Shown here: one piece after another, positions 35,441 to 46,679 of the stretch
Layout: every line of letters begins with the position of its first letter
Position numbering within the stretch: position 1 is the first letter of the stretch
Translations under genes and position numbers: made by a program
Source: Voacanga thouarsii
Taxonomy: Eukaryota > Streptophyta > Magnoliopsida > Gentianales > Apocynaceae
DNA length: 64,000 bases
Assembly: GCA_026120185.1 (NCBI GenBank)
Contig: JANUWF010001188.1
Span: 2,108,001 to 2,172,000 of the forward strand
Direction: 5' to 3'
Notes under the pieces: model-generated
Database searches by the model: none
What the model was told of the DNA's origin: nothing
Seen by the model: the letters and a program-made list of their open reading frames with translations, nothing else

Positions 35441-35837
35441 CAAGATTTTAATCTAGAAGCTTTCTGCAGGGAACATTCTGCAGTGGCAAGGTTTGCAAAA
35501 ATAGAAGGAGAGTTGAGATGTTACTAAGGAAATTTAGCTCTGTTACATTTAAGCATGTGCTTTATGAGAGGAACACAGTAGTGGACCAATTGGCCAATTT
35601 TGCACTAGCTCGAGACGATAATTTTCAATTCTCTCATTTTTCTACGCTACTACAACACATCAAAAAATTGTACTTACTTGACAAGATAAAAGTGCCTTCA
35701 TTGCATACCTTTTTCCTATTGTTCATAGGTCAAGTTAGCGTCCCCCTCCTTGTATTTTATTCCCTTTGATAATGAATAGGTAGGGGTCTGCCAAACCCCC
35801 CATCAATCTTTGGTGGTTTTAATTAAAAAAAAAAAAA
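35441..35837 (+). pseudogene. LINE ORF2, part 3: RNase H C-terminus, 3' UTR and poly(A)
   Basis: The reading frame of part 2 continues after the GATAG duplication. It then meets an in-frame TAG and shows VLYERNTVVDQLANFALA (about 35560-35615), the usual C-terminal helix of LINE RNase H. The 3' UTR has a small GGGGT...ACCCC stem (about 35783-35100 bases of its end region, near 35783-35800) and ends in 13 A residues at 35825-35837. No target duplication could be matched with confidence to the 5' side. Confidence 0.82.
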
Positions 35838-37209
35838 TCTCATCTCAAACAAAATTCCTTCCCGCTTACAACCTAAGTAGAAATCTCTAGTTTCAGTCCA
35901 TCTTGGACAAATTCATCTTTGCCCCAGACCTATTCTCAAGTGGAGAAGTAGGATTTCATTGGGTTAAGAACGAAAACAAATTCTTAACGAGATTTAAAAA
36001 CTAAAGTAAGTAAAAAAAATTAACAAATATATATTTGGGAATTCACAATAAAATCATTAAATCATAAAATATAACTTTAAATAACAAATAAAATATAACA
36101 TTAATAGTAATAAAACATAAAAACATTATGAAAATAGAGTACAATTTTAAAATTTTAAATATCTCAAAGTAATTTCATTCATTTAAGAAGAATTGCGTAA
36201 AAAAATAAATATGAAGATCATTTTGTTTTATATAATCAAACTTTTTTTACGTTTTACTTTGAAAATAAAATATAAAATACTTTTATAAAAATTCAAATTA
36301 CTGCTAAAAAAATGCTATCTCTATATTATATTAGATAGTATCATGTATCCTTTATAAACCTTTAAAAGTATTTGACTATTTATTATATTTTAAAATATGT
36401 GAGTATGCTGTTAAAATATATTAGTAATAAAATTTTTTATACATATATTCTTTAAAAACTTGTGTGTGTGTATATATATAAATATAAAAATAAAAAATTA
36501 TGAGAAAAGCAAGGGCTAGCCAGAACAAGTTGAGGACAATACAACCTACCCGCTCTTACTTGGGGGGTCGAGGGATAAGGCCCGATCCCATTTCCATCTC
36601 CATTTAAGTCGAGAAATCCCTGACTCAATAAAATTGGGTTGAGTCAGGTTTTCAACTTAAACAAAAAAAAAAAAAGAAAAAGAAAATTGTCATTTCTATT
36701 CTTTTTATTTTTTTAATAATAAAAATAGAAGTATTACTCCAATTATTTATATAAGTATATATATTTAATTGGTGGTGTAATTTTTGGGTGGCTATCTTGT
36801 AAAGATTGGAAAAAAAAGTCTCACCATTTTAAAAATTTCCAATTTTTTCTTTTTAAATTTATGATTAGACTAGCAGTTTTGTTTTATTTTTTTAATAATC
36901 ATAGTAGAGAAATATCTATAGAATTGATTAATTTTTATTAAAGAGAAATACAAGGTTTACGCTTGATATGGATAAAACTTTTAAGTTAAATTTTCTTATT
37001 TAAAAATAAATAGTTATATAGATATGTCATCACCCTATAATTGGACTTTTTCTACCTAGACAACTGTAACCTAGTGTAGATTTTAACCTTTTCTATTCTT
37101 TTATAAAAGCAATACCTATTACTGAATTCTATCCTGGCTCCTTCTTTTTTTTTTTTTTTTAATTTTGCTTTTAAACCTAAAACACGTGTAAAATTTGATT
37201 GTAGTATAC
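35838..37209. other. AT-rich spacer with one GC-richer hairpin
   Basis: No gene or terminal repeat is supported. A GC-richer island at 36530-36650 includes a perfect 10-bp inverted repeat, CCTGACTCAA (36619-36628) and TTGAGTCAGG (36639-36648), perhaps a MITE or transposon-end relic. Short GT/TA repeats occur near 36463-36481 and a T run at 37143-37160. Confidence 0.4.
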
Positions 37210-37734
37210 TAGGGGTGGCTGGTTGGCCAACCTTCGGTTGCTACTAGTGGCTTATTTTGCCAATCTCAACCTTAACCCTCCAATCTTGGTTTGAAAGTTG
37301 GCAGTTGTAGTTGAGATTAACCAATCGTCGATTAGGCAGTTTTGTGTGTGTGTGTTTTTTTTTAAATTTTTTGAATTTTTAAAGAAGTTTTTAGGATTAA
37401 AAAATAAAAAAATAATTAAAAATAGTTACAAATATAATATAAAAAAAAGAGCTTGAACTTAATATTAATTTTATAAACTTAAGTTACCTATGTATCCTTT
37501 TAGGATGTAAAGGAATCAAAATTCTTGTAGTTTTCTTACCTTTTAGCCGTTTCTTACTTTTAATAGTCTTCACTCTTGGTTATACTTATAGTTCCTTCAT
37601 TGTTTATATCCAAAAATTCATTGAGGTCTGACTACACTTTTTCTTGTTGACGATCTTTGACTCCAATGCACTCATCTAAACATGATTGAACTTCAACAAT
37701 TTCTGGCGCCATTCTTGAGCGAGTTTTGCTCAAA

Positions 37735-38900
37735 ATGTTTCTCCAGTACTAAAAGCTTGTTCTATCGTAACGGTTGAAATAGGAACAGTAAGAATCTCCT
37801 TAGCCATTAGCGATACAACAGGGAATTTATTCTCATTTTCAACTACTACTTCAAGATATCAAATCTTTCACCCGTTTCACTACCCTTCAAATCACTAGTT
37901 AGATATAATTCAAGTTCCACCGTGGAACTTGAAGATCCTCTTGGTTATTTTGACATTTCTAATATAAGAAGTATTACTTTGTTAATTCTTGAAGATTTGA
38001 ATGTCAAAATGTCAATATTATTGAGTTGTTTGTCTAGTTAAACTATACCTTCTAGAATATTCACGATGCAAGTCACAAAGAATATTCCTTACATTAGTTA
38101 TTATACAAGAAATATCAAGAAGACATGTAAGATATTGAGTACTACTATCACCATCATCATCAATACTATTATTATCTTTTGAAAATAAAGAATTATAATA
38201 ACAAGTAAGATAATCTTGTAAACTATCAATTCTCATATATGGATAAAAAACACTAGCAATTAAATTAATATGAGACATTTCTAAATAATATTTTACTCAT
38301 TTCATATTATTAATACATGAAAATAAAAGAGTATCACTAGAATATTCATTTAAAACACTACTAACATTAACGTATTCTTGAACAATTAAATGTGAAGTAG
38401 AGTAATAAACATAAGATAAATTATAAGTAGCATCATTAAAATTTTTTAAAATATTTAAAATACCTTCACAAACATTGCATTGTTGAGGAAATAAATGTAT
38501 TCCAATAGCTCTATTCGCAAAAAGACACATATAAGTTCTTTATATGGAAGATATATTCATTTAGCAATTCATATACTGAATTCTATATATTTGGGACATA
38601 TTTTGAAAATTGTTTTGGTTTCATATTATTATGTCACATATAAGCCACAAATAGTCTTGATTTTTATAGTAAACCAATAAAAGCTATTTAAACCATCTTA
38701 TACACAAGTTAAAAATATGACATATACATCTAATATGAAAAAAAATTTACCTCCCAAATTGACTCAATTAAATTTTTAAGACTAGTAATTGAGGCAGTAT
38801 TTGTACTAACATTATCGAAAAAATTTAAAAAATCTTATTCATTAAACCATAATTTTCTAGAATAACAATTAAAAGTTGACAAATATTTTCAATAGAATGT
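37735..38900 (-). pseudogene. hAT transposase, C-terminal part with dimerisation domain
   Basis: On the minus strand about 37880-37735 reads KFPVVSLMAKEILTVPIST then EQAFSTG, the C-terminal hAT dimerisation domain. The sequence up to 38900 is the AT-rich middle of the transposase, with FDYPHSIENI-like and DNVSTNTAS-like segments near 38905-38800, where the DDE-type catalytic core is expected. Many stops and shifts make it inactive. Confidence 0.8.
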
Positions 38901-38912
38901 GGATAATCAAAG

Positions 38913-40361
38913 TGTTAGAATTCGTGGACTCCTAAACGTGGAAAACATCCACGAATCCCTTCAGAGGACCCAAGTAAACGATTAAGATGATCTAAGGTTT
39001 AAGAATTACCTTTGGTTGCTGTAATCGAAATCCTTCGATTCTGGTTGTGCTGTTGTCCGTTCAACCCGAACAATCACCAGACGCTGCAGTATGCGAACGT
39101 CCTCTATCGGATACACACCGCGAACTCACTCGATACCCGAGGAGTGCTAGCACCTAGAGTTTGAGAGGGTTTTTTTTCTTTTCTGGTAGAGAATGGCACG
39201 AATGTTCTCAACCGAAAAATTGGACTCTTGAAAAGACGGCTAGGGTTTTCTTAAAAAAACCCCCGAACCTCTTAGAGTCCAACCCTAATAATATCTTATC
39301 ATATTCTAATTTAAATTCAAATAAAATTAAAACTGATATAATAAGATTCTGCCATTATCTCGGTAATTTAACTAATTAATTTACTGAGTCAGATTCTTAT
39401 AATCTGGATATCATCCAGATTCATCGAACCTGGTCACCAGAAAAATAACCTAACAAGTTCGCTTATTGTGTGACCCTATAGGTTCATTTAACACTAGCAG
39501 TGTGCCTAAATCATATTTAAATGGCCCACAAGTTATAAGCGGTTTCTAGCAAAACATTATAACTATCCAGGTTAAATGAAGATCGATGATCTCTTTGAAC
39601 CAAACCATAATTTTATATTTAGTCCTTTTGTCACACGATATCCAGATTAAGCATAAGGCATGGAGCATGTCATCCTTATTAAGCTTAATCAATTATTTCT
39701 TGATTTCATTGTAGACTGTTCAAACAAATGATATCAATATCTTAGATTGATATATTTGAGCACGACCATGCATTTTTAACAGTCTAACTTATCAAGGGGC
39801 CCATAGATATCTCTCCCATAACTGAGAGGGACAAATTCCTTCACAATCAATCATATTCCTCTCCTTGATTTATTCTATATCCAACAGTAGTCTAATTTAT
39901 TATCTGGTTAAAGACAACTTTAGACAATGTCAAAATATAGAATTTATCAAGTAGGAAACTATGATGAATTTAGGTCGAAGGACTTTCAATATTATTATGG
40001 CTAGAAAGTACTTATGACATATTTCATGAAGTACTCTCACAGTGGGTCATGTCCAATACAATGTTCTCTAACATTTATTTATGTCTTGACTCGATATCAC
40101 AAATATCCATGGCCAGTAAAACATAGCCATCAAGTCAAAAACATACTAATCTTAATTCATTATTATTCCAATAATAATAATCGATCAGGGATAGTTTTAG
40201 AATAGTCATTGTATTCATTGTAGGGTTTTACTATCAAGTCACGTACTTGATGACCAACAAAACAAAACTCACTATTCATAGAAAGGAAAGTCTCATATTA
40301 TTATATAGAACATAATGACAATTGTATAAGTACAAATTAACTCTAGGGCATATCCCCAACA
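38913..40361 (-). mobile_element. solo LTR (1.45 kb) inserted in the hAT transposase
   Basis: Runs TGTTAGAATTCGTGG to ATATCCCCAACA, flanked by CAAAG at 38908-38912 and 40362-40366. It is the second copy of the family at 25205-31010 and keeps the full length uninterrupted. The minus strand starts TGTTGGGGATATGCCCTAGA, as in plant copia LTRs. Confidence 0.92.
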
Positions 40362-40366
40362 CAAAG

Positions 40367-40474
40367 GCCCTATAAGTCAGTAATCATTTTTTTAATATTT
40401 CATTTATTATCTATTCAATGACGTATAACACCTATATAAGAATGAGTTTGTCAATGATCACTCCAAATATCACT
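40367..40474 (-). pseudogene. hAT transposase, central fragment
   Basis: The minus strand encodes a HSYIGV-R-H-x-I-D-N-K type segment that joins in frame, through the TCACT site, to the N-terminal fragment at 58215-58360. A one-base shift is seen at the solo LTR side. Confidence 0.8.
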
Positions 40475-40726
40475 TGTGAAACCCCACCTAAAGCCAACCT
40501 TAGAGTAAGAGGGTTGGGATGCATATCATATTATTTTGCATGAATATATATGTTTTTGAATGATTTTATGTGCTTTAGAGTTGTGGATTATAGGTTAAAA
40601 TGCTTAGTTATGCCTATCGAGTAGGAGGGGTAAAATGGTAATTTTGCTTGAGGTCAAATTAGGAAGATAGCTTGGGGAATTCATAAGAAGAATATGTGGT
40701 TGAGAAAATAGGAACAAGAGTTAGTG

Positions 40727-40782
40727 TGGTTTAGTGGTTAGAGCTTGGTAAATTAATTTCTAAGGTCATGAGTTCGAATCCC
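40727..40782 (+). other. tRNA-like segment (A box and B box) in LTR 1
   Basis: TGGTTTAGTGGTTAGAGC begins at 40727 and GAGTTCGAATCCC spans 40770-40782. A- and B-box starts are 43 nt apart, as in tRNA genes. Flanking arms do not fold into a full cloverleaf, which suggests a tRNA-derived SINE piece that became part of the LTR. Confidence 0.62.
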
Positions 40783-42378
40783 ATCATTTAAGCTTTTGTC
40801 ATGATTATCTTAACTAAGTTTGAATTTTTGTTTTCTTGCATTTCATGAAAATAGGAATGTTGTCCTAGGGGAGACATGAAGAGAATGTCCTAATCTTATC
40901 CTCATGTCCTAAAAAGAATTCTAGAGGAATTCTTGTCCTTTTTATTACCACTAGCTTGTCCTAACATCTTTATAATTCAAATCGATTAAATCTTTTCTTT
41001 TAAATTCCAAAAAAATTCTGTGATAATTCCTCCACCTTGAATTTCGAAAATCAGCTGTGGAGGATGGGAAGTTGGCCGAAAATAGGAGGAGAAATAGGAA
41101 GGGTTTCCGATAGAAAATCAATCACCATGATAGCTCCTTCAAACTCACCTTCATGTTGTTCATCTTCTAGTAAAGGAAAATCTGGAAATTTTCCAGAATT
41201 TTTGCAGGCCATTTCTTCGAAAATTCAGCTAGTAAACCCACTCATTTTCTACAAAAAAAATGGTCATTTCATGTGGCTTGAAGGTTGGAAAATCTGTGCA
41301 ATTTTCGGACTGCACAAATAGCACCAAACCAGAAAAAAATTCTGGGCATTTCGCAGCTTTCAACCAAGTAAATGAAGCTGTTTTGATTCATCTTCAAGCT
41401 AGCAAAAACTCCTCAATATTTCTCTAGCATTAAGGCTGGGATATCACCTTTGAAATACCTTCAAACACCCCAGAGGAACCACTGAAAATCGGGCTCAAGA
41501 AGTGCAGTAAATTCTGCACCAAGAGCTACCAATCTTCGAAACTAAGAACAACTTGAAACCAGAATTTTCCAGCTTTGCTTTCTTCTAGCCTAGGCCGAAA
41601 ATCACCTTCAACCTCTCTAAAATTGGACCTTGCTCAGCTGTAGACTGAACACCATTAACCCCACACTTACCTTGAGCATATGGACTCCATAGCCACACCA
41701 CAAAACACTCCTAAGATCACTCCATTCAAACTCTTTTTGAACTTCAAATAATTTCAGCATTTTACTCCATTAAAATCACTCTTGTATTAGGCAAATAAAC
41801 CAGAATTTCCTCAGCTATTTAAGACAGAATTTTGGCCAGCCTTAGAGCAACATTAACCTTCAATCAATTCAACAAAACCACCATGTTCAGCCGGCACCAT
41901 TGAAGACCATAGAAACCTCACTTGATCAAACACCATAGCTAACTTCTTACCTTAAACAACTCCACAATTTTCTCCATTTGAATTTCAAATAAAATCTGAT
42001 CACACTCTCTCTCACAAGCTGAAAACCGAAACTCTCATTCACTCCATACCATTCGGCCAGCCCTCTACCAAAATTCCTGCAGCACTTCTTCCAAATTCTC
42101 TCCATTTTCACCTAGAACACCAAGAACACCAAGAACACACACTAACCTTCTTCAAGCCTAAACCTACTCTAAACACCTCCAATCACTCTCAAATACTCCA
42201 AATCACTTCCATTTAGTCTCTAAACTTCATTTCTGGTATTTATGACACAAAACCTCCCAAACAAGAATTTTCGAGCAGATCAAAACTAACTTTTCTTTGA
42301 AGGTCTCAAGAACATCAATAAGGTAAGTCAAGAACAACCTTCTTGTTCATCTTCTTCCATTCGATTGTACTGTTCTAA

Positions 42379-42379
42379 T

Positions 42380-42416
<37 letters not shown>
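42379..42416. repeat. (CT)n microsatellite in LTR 1
   Basis: About 38 bp of CT repeats; LTR 2 has a much shorter run at about 53748-53766. Confidence 0.95.
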
Positions 42417-42420
<4 letters not shown>

Positions 42421-44166
42421 ACCGAAATGGTTGATCAACCATTAACCATGGCTGTTTTTCCGTTGGATCATTCAAGGCTCTCAATCGCGTGGACCTTCTT
42501 AATTCTTCATCGAAGTGTTCATCAAATCAAGTATTTTCCTTTAATCCTTCTTTTAATTCAGTATTCATGTCTCTTAGATATTGATAGGAATAATGAAATA
42601 TGGATAAGGGATTGAGTATATGCATGTGGATTAAAGGGATGGAGTTAGAACATGATGATTGTTGTATATGACTAGGATGTATGTGTTTTCCTTTCGAATC
42701 AATGTATGTTCTTCATGCTTAATGAATTTTATGGAGGTTTGAAGCATGATTAGATATTATGACACCAAAGGTGATTAGGCTTTTATGTTTTTATTTTTCC
42801 ATGGAAACCATGATTGATGATTATGCTTAGTAGGATTTTGGCCATGTGATGGTATGAGATAGTTCAAGTGCATGTTCATGAATGGATTAATATATTGTTT
42901 GATGATGGAGAATGTGATCATGAATCCTTTCTAGCAATAGGAAAATCATGGTGAAAAAGTATTTTCTTGTTAAGGCTAGATTATTTTTATTAACAAATTT
43001 TATTACCTTGAATAGAATACTACTATATTTTTCTCTATAAAATTCGAAACTCTAGGGAGATTTGGAGTGGTTTATTAGTTAAAATATTAATATTTTCTTT
43101 ATCAAGTAAATGAGATCTTTTTTTAAAAATAATATATATAGTAATAAATCCTTTACAATAAATAAAATATTATTTATATTAAAATCTATTTGTTATTTAT
43201 TAATTAAAATTTAAAATAATTCATTCATTATTAATTTTATTTATTACTAATTATTTATTATCTATTTAAAAATTAATTAAAGGTTATTTGTAATTAATAT
43301 TTATTTATAATAAAGCTATTTTTAAATCACCATTTATTAATACTATTTAGGACTTAATATTCAAACCTTAGTTTATTTATTAAAAATAACACTCAAGAAT
43401 TATTAATTAGGTCTATGATTTATTAGCAATTATTTTAGAACCCCAAGTTATTTTAACTTATCAACTAAAACTTATTTTATAAAATTCTATATCACCTAGC
43501 CTTAAAGCTTAGGACATTAGGGTCATGGCTAGTCATGGTTGTAACTAGTTGAGCTAAGAAATTATTTATGTAAGGCAGGTATAGCTCGAATGTAACCTTA
43601 TGTTTTGTGTTTACCCCAGGCAGGGTTAGGTCAGCCTTGGAAGACGTTTGAGTTGAGCAAGCAAAGAGTCAGGTAAGCTCCAGCATGGAGTTTTGTGAAG
43701 ACCAAAAAGTTGTTATGGCAAGCCAAACACGATGTATATGGACATTTATTTTGTGAAGGTAATTAAGGACTGTTTTTCCTTTTTATTTCAGTCAAGCAAA
43801 TCATTTGAAAGTTAAACAAGGAGTTTTACACAAAATGCTAAACTTTTTCTAAAACCCAACTTTGACAAGACTTTTAGAAATCCTTAATTGCTATTTCCAA
43901 ATAAAGCAAAGTATGATCAATTTTCTCCCAAGTGGAACAATCAACGTTAAGTACTCAATAAGGGTAGACCACCAGGACTAGTCTTTGAAGGGTTAGGGTA
44001 AGTCTCTCAGTAGGTGGCCACCTCTGAGGGGTGAGTCCTTCTTGGATAGGATGCCAATCCGGTAGGTCATACAGGTCCGAGCTAGCAAGTTTCAGTCATG
44101 TGGACTGCGTTTTTCGGAGTGGACAACCGGTAAGTTTGGGTGTAGAGATGGAGGTGTATCTCACCC

Positions 44167-44185
44167 GGTAGGCTGTACACCTACC
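44167..44185 (+). other. conserved hairpin in the chromovirus LTR
   Basis: GGTAGG (44167-44172) pairs with CCTACC (44180-44185) around a 7-nt loop. The stem is kept while the loop differs in the solo LTR at about 20334-20352 and in the reverse solo LTR at about 25835-25856. Confidence 0.5.
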
Positions 44186-44739
44186 TTTCGTCAGCTTGCA
44201 CGAAGTGTGGCATTCTGACTGTTATTTAGTCATGGGGCCCAACGTGTGGTAAACCATGGCTACCCATTTGAGTGGTTGTATTTATTGTACACATGTATAG
44301 TTTGAAAAGTGAAACGCCACTCTTTATTTTCAACACTTATTTATTGCTTGCCAGCACATTTTTCTTTTGAAACTTTTACAACTTGCATACATAAATTATT
44401 TTACCTGAAACACTCAAAGCACACACGGGCTTATTGAGATTCTTAGGTCACCACCTTTCACGCCATGTTTTTTGGATGATCCTGCTGTGGAGGTCATTAG
44501 CTAGATTGTCGCCTATGCTTTGAAGACTCATGTTATTTACTTTATGTGATATTTTGAGAGATTGTTGCAAACAGTTTATTTAGATTTGTTCCAGTACTTA
44601 TCTTTTGGGTTGTAATAAGTTTAATTTTAAAGTCTTTATTTTATTTTATTCTTATGTAACCTAGTTATAAAGACCCCTTGTCCTCTGGACGGGGCGACAT
44701 CCTCGGCCCTGATAGGCCAAGGTAGTGGGGTGTTACAAG

Positions 44740-44751
44740 TGGTATGAGAGC
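44740..44751 (+). other. primer-binding site, first internal region
   Basis: TGGTATGAGAGC lies two bases after LTR 1 and has one mismatch to TGGTATCAGAGC, complementary to initiator methionine tRNA. Confidence 0.9.
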
Positions 44752-44836
44752 CTAGGTTTAGGAAAGTATTGATGGTATATGTTTTGATTTATTGAGTTCA
44801 AACTGTTTGTCTGACCTATCTTGTTTGTGCTGTAGG

Positions 44837-45202
44837 ATGGTTAGAATGATTAGAATCGCAAGGAAAGGGCAGCAATGGCACCCTCCCATTCCCATCTACC
44901 CGGAGGACTTACCAGTGCCTCAGCCAACACCTCAGCCTGCACCCCAGCCAATCATTGCCCTTGGTGATAGTAGTGACGATGAGGTCCAGATCATCGAGCC
45001 ACCTCCAATATCCGTGATCGACCTGGTTACCGACAGTGAAGACAAGGAGATTGACAGGGAATATGTTCCCCACCCTCCTAGCCCCATAGTGGACTTGACT
45101 GCTGACAGTGATGACCCAGGGGAGATAGATTATGAATCTCCACCTAGACCTTCCTTTGTAATCCCACCCATTCAAGTTGAGACCGGGGAGAGTTCTATGT
45201 GA
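44837..45202 (+). CDS. acidic proline-rich ORF upstream of gag with SUMO-interacting-motif-like repeats, copy 1
   Basis: The ATG at 44837 follows a TTTGTGCTGTAG stretch that looks like a 3' splice site. The 121-residue product starts basic (MVRMIRIARKG), then a proline-rich linker, then hydrophobic cores each followed by acidic/Ser residues: PIIALGDSSDDE, VQIIEPPP, SVIDLVTDSEDKE and PIVDLTADSDDPGE. The last two match the SUMO-interacting motif pattern (V/I-D-L-T/V then D/E/S). After TGA at 45200 the same frame stays open to TAG at 45311-45313 and ends in DIEDSDED, so the original protein was probably about 158 residues. It is not part of gag or pol as known in Ty3 elements. Function is unknown; binding SUMO-modified chromatin or factors is inference from the motifs only. 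Confidence 0.6.
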   Translation: MVRMIRIARKGQQWHPPIPIYPEDLPVPQPTPQPAPQPIIALGDSSDDEVQIIEPPPISVIDLVTDSEDKEIDREYVPHPPSPIVDLTADSDDPGEIDYESPPRPSFVIPPIQVETGESSM

Positions 45203-45584
45203 CCCGGGAAGGAGCCCATAGATGGGTTCGCAAGTGGGGCCGGGATGGACTTTACTAGGAATTCTGGGGGGTGGTTATATGATGCCGACATTGAAGATTC
45301 TGATGAGGATTAGAGAGGCCCAGCCTTGCTATGCTTAGGGCGTTTTATCTGCAATTTTCAATAAACTCCTATGCTAGGAGTCCATTCACCTTATTGCTTT
45401 ATTTCAAAATTTATGCAAATAAGAGTACCTTGGGTACTCTAAGTTTTGAGAAAAATTTATATGCAATTCTTCATACAAAATTTGCATCTAATTTTCTTCC
45501 GCTTAATGTTGAATGTGAATGCATGCTCAATTTGGATATTTTTAACTTTGATGCATAAACTCATTATCTGGGGAATGGTTTTGA
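45203..45584 (+). other. leader between the upstream ORF and gag
   Basis: The first 111 bases continue the upstream frame after its TGA. The rest (45314-45584) has a 75-residue open frame without an ATG or motif, present also in the second internal copy. No function assigned. Confidence 0.5.
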
Positions 45585-46640
45585 ATGGCACCCAGACGTC
45601 GCGCAGCCACATCCAGCAGAAGGGTTCCTGAGGCAGAGCCTGTGACACCAGAGGTTGCTGCAACTCAAATGCCATCGCCAAAGCAGGGGGATGAGAATGA
45701 AATGGGACCAGAGATGGGATCGGAAGAGCCAGTTAGCGTATCTATGACGCAAGCATTCCACAAGGTGACGGAGATTCTACAAACCTTGACAGAGCGAAGA
45801 AATTCGAAAGGGGAAGACGAGGCATTGGAGCGGTTTTTGAAATTTGAACCTCCTATTTTCTTGGGGGAGGCCGAACAAGACCAGAAAGCGGAGCAATGGG
45901 TGGAACAAATGGAGGACATCTTTGCCACGCTCCGAGTACACAGAGAAACGAATGGTGAAGTTCGCCGCGTTCCGGCTGAGAGGTCCAGCTTGGGCGTGGT
46001 GGCAACGGGTTCAGGACGACTGGGAGATGGTTGACCAAGACTGGACATGGGCTAATTTTATGGAAGCATTCCGGACAGAATATATCCCTCAGTGGATAGT
46101 GGAGAAACGGGAAGATGAGTTCTAGAATCTAAAGCAAGGAAACATGACGGTAGCCCAATACGCCACACGGTTCACGCAACTGTCAAAGTACTGCAAGAGG
46201 CTGGTGGATACTGAACAGAACAGAACGAGGCAATTTGTTAAGGGATTAAGGCAAGAGTTAAGAAGGGCGTTAGCACCCCCTCCACCGGTGACTTATTCGG
46301 GGGCTGTGGACGCAGCCACCCGTACTGAGAATGAAGATCGCAACCGATTGGCTTCACGATAGTTCGTACCGACAAGACCGTCGCCAAGACCTTTTCAGAG
46401 GCAGCAACCTAACAAGCGTCCTGCCAACCAGCAATGGCAGAATCGGGGAAAGCAAGCCCGAACAGTACCGGTTGGTCCGGCGCAGAATCTTCCATTATGC
46501 CGGTACTCTGGGAAAAGGGGCCACATTGAGAAAAATTGTTGGTCCAAATGAGTTGAGCGGAAGTGCTGCCACTGCGAAGACCCGAATCATCTGCGGAACA
46601 CCTGCCCTAAACTTCTCCGGATCGGACAGGGGAACCTAGC
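45585..46640 (+). pseudogene. gag: chromovirus gag, copy 1
   Basis: ATG at 45585 (MAPRRRAATS) opens a frame with an FLKFEPPIF block and QWVEQMEDIF, typical of the Ty3 gag capsid region. A one-base insertion near 45936 shifts it; the same protein continues in another frame with RLRGPAWAWWQ and then, after TAG at 46123, with MTVAQYATRFTQLSKYC. Past a stop at about 46360 two zinc knuckles follow. In the first (46498-46539) the second Cys is Ser (CRYSGKRGHIEKNC). The second (46564-46606) keeps the full CX2CX4HX4C pattern. Gag builds the particle and binds genomic RNA. This copy cannot make a full product. Confidence 0.9.
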
Positions 46641-46679
46641 TCAGAACCCGGGGCCCAATCGAGCCATTACCTTGGGAGC

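Larger units (their letters stand above)
40475..44737 (+). repeat. LTR 1 of the chromovirus array (4263 bp)
   Basis: TGTGAAACCCCACC to GGGGTGTTACA. It contains the tRNA-like segment (40727-40782), a long CT microsatellite (about 42379-42416), a conserved hairpin (44167-44185) and a TTATAAAGACCCC word about 70 bp before the end. Small open frames at 41037-41321 and 42427-42615 recur in LTR 2 but show no protein features. Confidence 0.95.

Noticed and set aside
40727..40782. Functional tRNA gene
   Set aside because: A- and B-box words are present but the acceptor and anticodon arms do not pair, and the same segment recurs at the same place in every LTR copy.
41037..41321. 94-residue open frame in LTR 1, also in LTR 2 (52405-52743)
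   Set aside because: No protein motif; recurrence is explained by the LTR being repeated, and the solo LTRs do not keep the frame.
42427..42615. 62-residue open frame in LTR 1, also in LTR 2 (53776-53964)
   Set aside because: Same reasoning: LTR sequence beside a CT microsatellite, with no conserved frame in the solo LTRs.
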